In this document: one piece after another, positions 54,238 to 62,014 of the stretch
Numbering within the stretch: position 1 is the first letter of the stretch
Layout: each line of letters starts with the position of its first letter
Assembly (NCBI GenBank): GCA_026129135.1
Contig: JAHCIQ010000012.1
Span: 1 to 64,000 of the forward strand
Direction: 5' to 3'
DNA from: Cyanobacteria bacterium TGS_CYA1
GTDB taxonomy: Bacteria; Cyanobacteriota; Vampirovibrionia; Obscuribacterales; Obscuribacteraceae
Length of the DNA stretch: 64,000 bases
Notes under the pieces: generated by a model
Database searches by the model: none
What the model was told of the DNA's origin: nothing
What the model saw: only the letters and a program-made list of their open reading frames with translations
Made by a program: the position numbers and the translations under genes

Positions 54238-54249
54238 GCTCCTCAGTGT

Positions 54250-54951
54250 TTAGTCTTTAATTCCTAAAAATGTCTGGATTAAAATTGCATGATTTCCGAG
54301 ATCATCAAACTGATCCGAGCGATTTACATATTGATATTGATAGCCAATCTCAACTCTCACTCGTTTGCGGGGACGTAAGCCTATACCTGCAAAAATTCGA
54401 TTTTGATCGATGCCTGCTTGTGGACCATTTTTTACCGAATTGATATTCACAAAAAGCTCATCTGATGTCACAAGGTACCATTTATCAGAAAGGTCATATT
54501 CGAATTTAAGTAGATGCCGCAATCTATTTCCAGTATCTGACAAATGTGGAAACATTCGCTGCTCAAGTCTGGTTCTATTTATTATGGAAAAGCGCTTGAT
54601 ATCTTTATTAAACAGAGCTTGTTCCCATAAGCGATGTTCATGCAAAACCTCACCGTTTTGATAAGTCGTTTGCCAGAGATAACCGGCAAACAGTGAAAAT
54701 TTGTCGTTGAATCTATATTGAATTGCTGGTCTCAAAAGTAATTGGTTTAACCGAGTAATGTTGTTTCCTAGTCGTGGAGCGATTTCTAAATTGCCTCTCC
54801 AATTTCTATAAATACGCCCGTCTAAAGTTATCGGTGTCCAGAGTTGCAAGTCTTGATTAACTGCTGCCATACAAGGTTTTCCCAAACATAAAAAAGTTAA
54901 TGCAGTGGAGTAACTAAGACACCATTTCGCTTTAATAGAGAACACTTCCAA
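54250..54951 (-). CDS. DUF2490-like outer-membrane barrel protein
   Basis: 233 residues from a TTG start; a GTG at 54945 is an equally possible start. N-terminal signal peptide (WCLSYSTALTFLCLGKPCMAA). The mature part is made of alternating amphipathic strands (NQDLQLWTPITLDGRIYRNW, NRTRLEQRMF, DELFVNINS, VRVEIGYQYQYVNRS) with a terminal aromatic-rich strand, as in DUF2490 beta-barrels. It overlaps the outer-membrane factor gene by up to 20 bp and is the last gene of the RND operon. It may assist metal passage across the outer membrane; function is not established. Confidence 0.82.
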   Translation of the reverse strand: MEVFSIKAKWCLSYSTALTFLCLGKPCMAAVNQDLQLWTPITLDGRIYRNWRGNLEIAPRLGNNITRLNQLLLRPAIQYRFNDKFSLFAGYLWQTTYQNGEVLHEHRLWEQALFNKDIKRFSIINRTRLEQRMFPHLSDTGNRLRHLLKFEYDLSDKWYLVTSDELFVNINSVKNGPQAGIDQNRIFAGIGLRPRKRVRVEIGYQYQYVNRSDQFDDLGNHAILIQTFLGIKD

Positions 54952-56260
54952 TCGCCTGTTCTAGATCGGTGTAGGCAATCTCATAGAGGTTAACGGCATC
55001 GAGATATTCTGTGCGCACTTCAACATTGGCTTGCTGTGCGATAAGAACTGAAGAAATATCGGATTGACCAATTTCATAGCTTTTCTGAGACAATCTTGCA
55101 ATTTCACTTGAGCGTTGCAATGCTTTTTGCTGAAAAGTTTGGATGCGTTGTCGTTGCATAGCCACTGCCTGATAGGCTTGAACTACTTCTTGATTTACAA
55201 TATTTTTTTGAGTTTCTTGCTCTGACTTCAACTGTTTTATCATCGCTCGAAATTGTGAAATATCGCCTTGTTGAAAGGAAAATATCGGAATTGGTATTGA
55301 ACCCTGAAAGAAGAAGCCTCGAAATACATTCTTTGTTCCAGGTGTGAAACCGGGTTGAAGTTCTGGTCCATTAACTACTGATGAGCCGACTCCAATTGTA
55401 GGATTTTGTAAGATGTTGCCATAAGCCACTTTAAGATTGGCACCATTTGTTTTTATTGTTTGGTCAACTATTTTTAGCTCTAATCTATTCTCTAAAGCTT
55501 TTTGCATTAGGTTTGATAATTCAGGTAAAGGGGTTTCTAAATCAGGAAGATAGTCCATTTTTTCCGCTTTCAACTGAAATGTGGGAAGTTTAGGAATGTC
55601 ATAAACAGCAGTATATTCGCGTCCCAGTAAGATGCTTAAACTTCGCTTTGTTTGAATGACTTGATTTGATGCCAATTCGCGATTAATGAGTGCTCTTTGA
55701 TGAGCCAGCTCAGCTTTGTAGACGTCTAATTCAGCGACATCTCCTTGTCTCAACCTGGCCTGTGTACTAGTGAGCAATTTGTTATACAGCTCGGTTAGTT
55801 CATTCTGCATCTCAAACTTTTCTTGAGCAATTATTGCTTGTGTGTATGCCCGCCGAATATCTCCTCGAAGTGCCCATAGACCTTTAGAGATTTGAAGATC
55901 CGCCAATCGAATTTGGTTCTTGGCTGCTAGTAGACGTAAAGCCATTTTCCACGGGGGCTCTATCGGTATACTAACTCCATACCTATAAGTGAATTCTGCT
56001 TTGTAACCATTGTCCATCATCAAGCTTGGGTTGGGCAATTCTGTAGCTCGTATCCTTGCAGATTTAGCAATCCCAAGTTGCATGCGTAACGATGCTGCCC
56101 GGGGGCTTTGCAGCAAAGTTTCATTCATTGCTTGATCGATTGAGACAGACTCTGTTTTCATACCTCTTGGTTCCGGCTGCAGTGAAGCGAATGCGGGTGT
56201 CACGCATAAGAAGGCACAAGAGATCAAAGTGAATGCAAATAGTTTCGAGCAAATTTTCAT
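54932..56260 (-). CDS. czcC: CzcC-like outer-membrane efflux factor (TolC superfamily)
   Basis: 442 residues with signal peptide (KLFAFTLISCAFLCVTPAFA). Two OEP repeats with long coiled-coil helices (QISKGLWALRGDIRRAYTQ..., EQETQKNIVNQEVVQAYQ) and the ELPNPSL motif of the CzcC group near residue 75. It forms the outer-membrane exit duct of the RND pump. Its start overlaps the czcA stop by four bases. Confidence 0.92.
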   Translation of the reverse strand: MKICSKLFAFTLISCAFLCVTPAFASLQPEPRGMKTESVSIDQAMNETLLQSPRAASLRMQLGIAKSARIRATELPNPSLMMDNGYKAEFTYRYGVSIPIEPPWKMALRLLAAKNQIRLADLQISKGLWALRGDIRRAYTQAIIAQEKFEMQNELTELYNKLLTSTQARLRQGDVAELDVYKAELAHQRALINRELASNQVIQTKRSLSILLGREYTAVYDIPKLPTFQLKAEKMDYLPDLETPLPELSNLMQKALENRLELKIVDQTIKTNGANLKVAYGNILQNPTIGVGSSVVNGPELQPGFTPGTKNVFRGFFFQGSIPIPIFSFQQGDISQFRAMIKQLKSEQETQKNIVNQEVVQAYQAVAMQRQRIQTFQQKALQRSSEIARLSQKSYEIGQSDISSVLIAQQANVEVRTEYLDAVNLYEIAYTDLEQAIGSVLY

Positions 56261-59200
56261 GCCTCGATCTCCTTCGGCGCCGTTGCTTCTGGATTTTTTG
56301 CCGGAGCCATCTTAGCACCGTACAACTTGAGCAGAGCTGGTATCATCACCAGTGTGAGGGCTGTAGAGCTAACCATTCCACCCAGAATTACTATCGCTAA
56401 AGGTTGCTCAAGTTCTCTTCCTGCTCCACCTAAAACTGCAATAGGCAATACACCAAGCGCTGCTGTAAGAGCGGTCATTAACACAGGACTCAGACGGTCT
56501 AGCGCACTTTGTCGAATGATTTCATCTAAATCGTTTTCATGCATAGCAATCATATCGTTGAAATGGGCTATCAGCATTATTCCGTTTCTTGTGGATATTC
56601 CAAAAAGAGTAATGAAGCCAACCATAGAGCCGACGCTCATCACAGCTCCGGTAAAAAACACAGCCCAAATTCCACCAATGAGCGAGAGTGGCAAGTTAGC
56701 CATAATTAGAACTGCTGCTCTAATAGATTTAAAAGCTAAACATAGTAAAACGAGCATTCCAAAGAGTGATACTACAGATAATGCAAGCAATTGTTTCATA
56801 GCCTTTTCTTGGGCTTCAAACTCGCCACCATAGACAATGTAATAACCTGTTGGCAGTTTCACTTCGGCTTGGATCTTTTTTCGAGCATCTGCAATAACAC
56901 TTCCCAAGTCTCTTCCCGATACATTTGCTTGAACGAAAACTCGTCTGGAGATGGCTTCGTGGCTGATGGTATTTGGGCTTGAACCTGTAGTTATGTCTGC
57001 TAAAGTGGTTAGAGGAACTTTGATACCTGAGGCTGTATCAACAAGAATGGTTTTTATTACATCAACGTTGTTGCGATATTCTGGTTTAAACCAAACATTG
57101 ATATCAAACGTTTTTTGCCCTTCTAGAACCTGAGCTACTGCCGTTCCTTTGAAGGCGGCTTCGATAATTGTCGACAATTCTTTTACTGTGATACCGTAGC
57201 GAGCTGAGTTAGCCCGATTTACTTTTATAGAAATTTGAGGAACCGGAATAATTGGCTCCACATGTACATCTACAGCTCCGTTAACAGTTTTCATGATTGC
57301 TTCTATTTGCTTAGCCTTTTCATGAAGAATGTCCAGATCTGCTCCGAAAATCTTAATTGCTATTGCAGCATTGACGCCTGAAAGTACATGTTCCATTCGA
57401 TGCTGGAGATATGAACCAGAATCAGCAATGAGTCCGGGGATATGAGCAAATTCATGCCTAACGTGATACATCACATCTTTCTTGTGAGCGCTCTCCGTTT
57501 TTAAGCGGATATCATATTCACTGAAATTTCCAGCGCCATAGTCCTCGCCACCTTCGGCTCTTCCGGCGCGCTGACCAGCCGCTACGACTTCATGATGTTG
57601 AATAAAGTGTTCTATAAGAGTTTTTCCAATATTAGTTGTGGTATCAAGACTGGTACCGGGCATAGATGTTGCCACCACAATCAAATTGTTTTCATCGAAT
57701 TCGGGCAAAAACTCGGTGCCCATGAAAATTAGAGGAATCAGCGAAAAAACAAAAAGCAATGCTCCTGATGTCAATACGGTTTTTGGCTTCTGAAGACTAA
57801 AGTTAACTACAGGACGATACAGATCCTTCAACTTTAAGACCATGGAAGTTTCATGATCCGCTAGATGTTTTGACGAGGTAAGTAAGATGTAGCAGAGTGA
57901 GGGCGTCACAGTGAGTGCAACACCTAGCGAAGAAAATAAAGCTACTAAGTAAGCATAAGCAAGCGGACTAAAAATCTTGCCTTCCAGTCCTCCTAACGAT
58001 AAGACCGGCAGAAAAACTAATCCGACAATGAAAGTTGCGTAAACTACAGAACTTCTAACTTCTACTGAAGCTTCGTAAACGACATTGAAAAAACTTTTTG
58101 GATTTCCTGCGAGTTTGTTTTCCCGCAGGCGCCTATAAACGTTTTCTACATCGATTATTGCGTCATCCACAACTTCGCCAATGGCAATTGCAAGGCCACC
58201 CAGGGTCATGGTGTTAATCGTATAACCTTGCATTTTTAAGCAGAAAATCGCAGACAGCAGAGACAACGGAATTGCTGTCAGTGAAATCAATGCGGTCCTC
58301 CAATTTCTTAAGAAAATAAAGAGGATAACGACCACGAGAACACCACCAAGGATAACTGCCTCGCCAACGTTTTTAACTGCTACTTCTATGAAATCGGCTT
58401 GCCTAAATGTCACTATCGTTTTTACATCTTTAGGAAATCCAGCTTTCATTTCTTCCAGAGCTTTCTCTAAGTTCACTGTGGTTTCCAGAGTGTTTGCCCA
58501 GGGCTGTTTAAAAACAGTGAGAATGACGCCAGGATGCCCATCTACGATTGCGTCACCAATTTTGAAAGCAGGACCTAATTGAACAGTGGCAACGTTTTTC
58601 AGTAAAACTGGAACGTTATTTTTGGTGGCGATAATTGAATTGCCAATTTCTTCTGGTGATGAGACTCTTCCCAGTCCTCGAATCAACTGCTCAGAATCGG
58701 AAGTCCTGAGCATGCCACCTGCTGCGTTCACGCTGCTCGAACCTGCCGCTGTTAATACTTGTGCGAGCGTCAAATCATACTGACGAAGCTTATTAGGATC
58801 CACCAGAATTTGATATTGTTTTACTTCTCCACCAGTCACGACTACATTTGATACGCCGCTTACTGCCAAGAAACGCATCTTTATAGTCCAGTCAACTAGA
58901 GTTCTAAGATCCATTTGAGAAGTAGAACCATTTGAATAAAGTCCTATTTTTAATACATCTCCCGCGGCAGATGTAATTGGGGCGAGAACTGGTTCTTTGA
59001 CACCAGTGGGAAGAGAACTTCTTGCAACTTGCAGCTTCTCTGCAACCAATTGTCTGGCAGTGAAAATGTTTGTGTCGTCTTGAAAAATTACCGTGATAAC
59101 CGATAGTCCAATAGTTGAAATAGAACGTACAACTTGAACATTTGCGGTGCCATTCAAACCAACTTCTAAGGGGCGCGTAACGACCATTTCTACTTCTTCT

Positions 59201-59373
59201 GGAGCGAACCCAGGAGCTTCGGTCAAGACTACTACTTGTATCGGTGCAAAATCAGGAAAGACATCAACAGGCATTTTGAGCATGGAGAAAATGCCCAGCC
59301 CAAACCAAACCACGGCAAGGATGTTAACAACCCATCTATTGTTCACTGACCAGTGAATAATTCCATTTAGCAT
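56257..59373 (-). CDS. czcA: CzcA/CusA-type heavy-metal RND efflux pump
   Basis: 1,038 residues, typical for HME-RND permeases. Twelve membrane helices in two halves with large periplasmic loops. The helix-4 charge motif reads AIAIGEVVDDAIIDVENV: the second Asp and the Glu of the CzcA proton/metal relay are present, but the first Asp of the DFG form is replaced. The metal could therefore be other than Zn/Co/Cd. LPEFDENNLIV, a C-terminal half with TLFGISTRNGIMLI, and ends rich in Pro/Lys support the family. It is three bases after czcB and overlaps czcC. Confidence 0.94.
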   Translation of the reverse strand: MLNGIIHWSVNNRWVVNILAVVWFGLGIFSMLKMPVDVFPDFAPIQVVVLTEAPGFAPEEVEMVVTRPLEVGLNGTANVQVVRSISTIGLSVITVIFQDDTNIFTARQLVAEKLQVARSSLPTGVKEPVLAPITSAAGDVLKIGLYSNGSTSQMDLRTLVDWTIKMRFLAVSGVSNVVVTGGEVKQYQILVDPNKLRQYDLTLAQVLTAAGSSSVNAAGGMLRTSDSEQLIRGLGRVSSPEEIGNSIIATKNNVPVLLKNVATVQLGPAFKIGDAIVDGHPGVILTVFKQPWANTLETTVNLEKALEEMKAGFPKDVKTIVTFRQADFIEVAVKNVGEAVILGGVLVVVILFIFLRNWRTALISLTAIPLSLLSAIFCLKMQGYTINTMTLGGLAIAIGEVVDDAIIDVENVYRRLRENKLAGNPKSFFNVVYEASVEVRSSVVYATFIVGLVFLPVLSLGGLEGKIFSPLAYAYLVALFSSLGVALTVTPSLCYILLTSSKHLADHETSMVLKLKDLYRPVVNFSLQKPKTVLTSGALLFVFSLIPLIFMGTEFLPEFDENNLIVVATSMPGTSLDTTTNIGKTLIEHFIQHHEVVAAGQRAGRAEGGEDYGAGNFSEYDIRLKTESAHKKDVMYHVRHEFAHIPGLIADSGSYLQHRMEHVLSGVNAAIAIKIFGADLDILHEKAKQIEAIMKTVNGAVDVHVEPIIPVPQISIKVNRANSARYGITVKELSTIIEAAFKGTAVAQVLEGQKTFDINVWFKPEYRNNVDVIKTILVDTASGIKVPLTTLADITTGSSPNTISHEAISRRVFVQANVSGRDLGSVIADARKKIQAEVKLPTGYYIVYGGEFEAQEKAMKQLLALSVVSLFGMLVLLCLAFKSIRAAVLIMANLPLSLIGGIWAVFFTGAVMSVGSMVGFITLFGISTRNGIMLIAHFNDMIAMHENDLDEIIRQSALDRLSPVLMTALTAALGVLPIAVLGGAGRELEQPLAIVILGGMVSSTALTLVMIPALLKLYGAKMAPAKNPEATAPKEIEA

Positions 59374-59376
59374 GTT

Positions 59377-60846
59377 CTAGCCGTGACCTTTCTTTTTGAT
59401 GAACCTTGAAAAACCAAACCACAGCAAAAGAATGCATAAGGAAAGACCCAAACCTATAGCGATACCTTTAAACCGCTCTATGTTATCTCCAGCACCAGCT
59501 TCGGATTTTTCGTGTTCATCATGTTCTTCGTGCTTTTCGTTCTCGTGCTTGTGCTCTGCACCGGGTTTCATTACTGATTGAGCTAAAAGCTGTTTCGCTC
59601 CTGAAACAACTATCGTTTCACCTTTATTTATTCCAGAGAGAATTTCAACCATTCCATTTTCTTGAGCACCTAAAGAGACTTCAATTGGTTCGTAATGCCC
59701 TTCTTCAATATGGTGTTCGTAAATGTAATTTCGGTTGTTGAATGGAACAACTGCTTCTTCCGGGACTAAAATGCCGGTCTTATTAATTTTTCCAATATCT
59801 ATCATCGCTTCAACGAACATTCCAGGACGCAAGCTTTCATATGGATTGTCGGCGATAATTCTTACATGCAAAGTTTTTGTCGTTGGATCAACCACTGCGC
59901 CTTTGGAAGAAATTGTTCCAAGTTCTTTTTCTTTTGAGGGCGTTTCTATGAAGACTTTCTGACCTTCTTTAACGAGCGGAATTTGCTCCTGGTAAATGTC
60001 TACCATTACCCAGATTGGTGACAAATCAATTATGGAAAAAATGCTCTTGAGAGGTTCCACTCTTTCTCCCAAGGTTATATCTCTTTTGACTACCCATCCT
60101 GCTACTGGAGCTTGGATCGGTAGATTTGCAGTGACTATCCCGGTCTTCAGCGCGTTATCCACTGACTGCCCAGGTATCCCCATAATTTTTAGCTGTCCTT
60201 TAATAGTCTCTACATTTACATCGAATTGTTTGTTCAGGATTGCAATTTCTTGTTCAAGTCTTTCCTTCAAAGTTTCTAGCTTTACTGAATTTGTCTCGAA
60301 GTTGCTTTTCGCTTCTAAGTAAAGCTTTCGTGCGCTAATTCCTTCTTGAAGAAGAGTTTCTTCTCTTTCGAATGCAATTTTTGCAAGTTCTACCGTTTTA
60401 GCCTGCACTTTAATATCGCTTTGATATTGGGTTTTAACTCGCGCAATGTCAGATCTCGTTTTCGTTCTGTCATTTAAGAGTTGAGTCAATATGGTGGCTA
60501 CTTCTATGCTATGCACCACCGCCATAAGTTGTCCTGGCTTTACTGTATCGCCTTGTTTAACTAAGACTTGCTTTACGACGCCAGCTACGGGTGTAGTGAC
60601 ATTAAAAGCTCGTGTTTCATCAGCCTGCACTTCTCCTGTAGCTTTGAGAGAGTTGTGCAGCCTGGACAGAGCAACTTCTGCAGTTTTGATTTTTAAAGCT
60701 TGAACACCCTGACCATCAACTGAAACCTCGCCAGGGGCAATTGTTTCCTGTTTGGAAAATGCTTGATTTTCACCACCATGCGAAAGGCAAGTGGGAATTG
60801 AAAAGAAGAATAGAAGTATGACTAAACAAAATGAATAAGATCGCAT
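59377..60846 (-). CDS. czcB: CzcB-like membrane fusion protein with His-rich linker
   Basis: 489 residues from the ATG at 60844-60846. Signal or anchor sequence (SFCLVILLFFFSIPTCLS), lipoyl-like half-motifs (TTPVAGVVKQVLVKQGDTVKPGQLM and IQAPVAGWVVKRDITLGERV), a long coiled-coil hairpin between them, and the barrel domain after ~270. A His/Glu-rich linker (HKHENEKHEEHDEH) precedes a C-terminal membrane helix (GIAIGLGLSLCILLLWFGF), an uncommon arrangement that tethers both ends. It delivers metal to and bridges czcA and czcC. First gene of the operon. Confidence 0.92.
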   Translation of the reverse strand: MRSYSFCLVILLFFFSIPTCLSHGGENQAFSKQETIAPGEVSVDGQGVQALKIKTAEVALSRLHNSLKATGEVQADETRAFNVTTPVAGVVKQVLVKQGDTVKPGQLMAVVHSIEVATILTQLLNDRTKTRSDIARVKTQYQSDIKVQAKTVELAKIAFEREETLLQEGISARKLYLEAKSNFETNSVKLETLKERLEQEIAILNKQFDVNVETIKGQLKIMGIPGQSVDNALKTGIVTANLPIQAPVAGWVVKRDITLGERVEPLKSIFSIIDLSPIWVMVDIYQEQIPLVKEGQKVFIETPSKEKELGTISSKGAVVDPTTKTLHVRIIADNPYESLRPGMFVEAMIDIGKINKTGILVPEEAVVPFNNRNYIYEHHIEEGHYEPIEVSLGAQENGMVEILSGINKGETIVVSGAKQLLAQSVMKPGAEHKHENEKHEEHDEHEKSEAGAGDNIERFKGIAIGLGLSLCILLLWFGFSRFIKKKGHG

Positions 60847-60903
60847 CAAAAAACCACCGAATAAACTTGCACAGCAAAAGGCCGACTTAGTTGTCTTTGA
60901 TGG

Positions 60904-61302
60904 TTAGATCAGTATTCTTTCTGTTTTTATAAGAACTTCGCTAAAGCTCGGAGAAGAAAGTGGTGGCGGTCCTCGTTCGGTCTTTAGTAACTCAACATAA
61001 GTAATCAGGTTTTTCAGAAAAGATTGACCGAAAAGAATTATTATTTCTTCAAACTGGTTTAAATCTGCATGCAATCCAGTTAGAGCATCCGCATCCGAAG
61101 ACTCATAGCAATCAGAGCAACAATCTTTGACACTAACCTGAGCGATAGAGTTCGCAATGTTAGAGCTTGAGGCTTTAATTTCATTTTGTAGATTATCAGT
61201 TGATTTGCATTCAGCACTCTCGGCGCATAAACAGAAGGGCAGCCATGTGCTGAGGCTGAGTAAAATCAACATATTCAAAATGGTTGCAACTATTTTTTTC
61301 AT
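60904..61302 (-). CDS. Small exported Cys-containing protein (paralogue of 50965-51348)
   Basis: 132 residues from ATG 61300-61302; a GTG six bases earlier is possible. Signal peptide (KKIVATILNMLILLSLSTW), then FCLC and, after a polar stretch, CCSDCYESSDAD. The C-terminal half is helical and ends with a hydrophobic ILI. It lies 57 bp upstream of the czc-like operon on the same strand. That is the position of small regulatory periplasmic proteins such as CzcI in other czc clusters, though similarity to CzcI is not claimed. A -10 TACAAT and an imperfect palindrome (gtatatcatcgtt, 61339-61351) lie upstream. Confidence 0.75.
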   Translation of the reverse strand: MKKIVATILNMLILLSLSTWLPFCLCAESAECKSTDNLQNEIKASSSNIANSIAQVSVKDCCSDCYESSDADALTGLHADLNQFEEIIILFGQSFLKNLITYVELLKTERGPPPLSSPSFSEVLIKTERILI

Positions 61303-61415
61303 TGCCACTTACGTTCTGATTCTTCGAACCCGGCGATTGTATATCATCGTTATGTAACTTCTCTTGAAAATAAAATCACAATGTTTGACTTTGAAAACCG
61401 TTCCTATGGGCTTTC

Positions 61416-61868
61416 TCAATGATCATGCTTTTCTTTTTCCAAACTATTTTCCGTTTTAGAGATGCGATTCCAGCCTGGCATATGATGGATAGCTAGCAAT
61501 CCAAAGGTGATTATCGCTCCCAAAATGCTGAGCACATACATGCCATAAGCAGTTGCAAGACCAAGCGAAGCGGTTGTCCAAAGTGTAGCTGCCGTAGTTA
61601 AACCAAGCGTTCTACCCTGATCCCGCATAATTACTCCAGCTCCCAGAAATCCCACTCCAGATACGATTTGAGCAGCGATTCGAGTGTCGGCAACAGTTGT
61701 AATATGGGATGAGACCAGTCCGAAAATACATGCACCAAGGCAGACGGCGGCATACGTTCTTATCCCTGCGTCTTGGCCATGTTTTTCTCGCTCATAACCC
61801 ACTAGCGCACCAAGAAGGACTGCCAGAATGGCTCGCAGCGCCATCAGCGATTCTAGTTGCCAGTCCAT
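61416..61868 (-). CDS. MgtC/SapB-family membrane protein
   Basis: 150 residues with four hydrophobic segments. Family signature ILAVLLGALVGYEREKHGQDAGIRTYAAVCLGACIFGL, followed by RIAAQIVSGVGFLGAGVIMR and GLTTAATLWTTASLGLA, is complete. The C-terminal ACT-like domain of long MgtC proteins is absent; instead there is a short charged tail ending HDH. The role is linked to Mg limitation and acid or phosphate stress in other bacteria. GGAG ribosome-binding site. A perfect palindrome lies 24 bp before the start codon. Confidence 0.93.
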   Translation of the reverse strand: MDWQLESLMALRAILAVLLGALVGYEREKHGQDAGIRTYAAVCLGACIFGLVSSHITTVADTRIAAQIVSGVGFLGAGVIMRDQGRTLGLTTAATLWTTASLGLATAYGMYVLSILGAIITFGLLAIHHMPGWNRISKTENSLEKEKHDH

Positions 61869-61891
61869 TTTTTATTCTCCAAATAATTGAT

Positions 61892-61904
61892 AACGATTTT
61901 CGTT
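61892..61904. promoter_or_regulatory. Palindromic operator candidate, copy 5
   Basis: AACGATTTTCGTT is an exact match to AAYGAWWWTCRTT, next to a second dyad (TTCGAATTTCGAA, 61904-61916). It lies between the divergent mgtC-like and P-type ATPase genes and could serve both. Confidence 0.65.
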
Positions 61905-62014
61905 TCGAATTTCGAAAAGAAGCTGCTAATCTGCATTCTAATGCTTGCCGCGCTTGAAAAAAAGTGCGCTAGCTGTTTTGATTGATTGCTTCGTCCCCAA
62001 CTAAAAACTATGAT

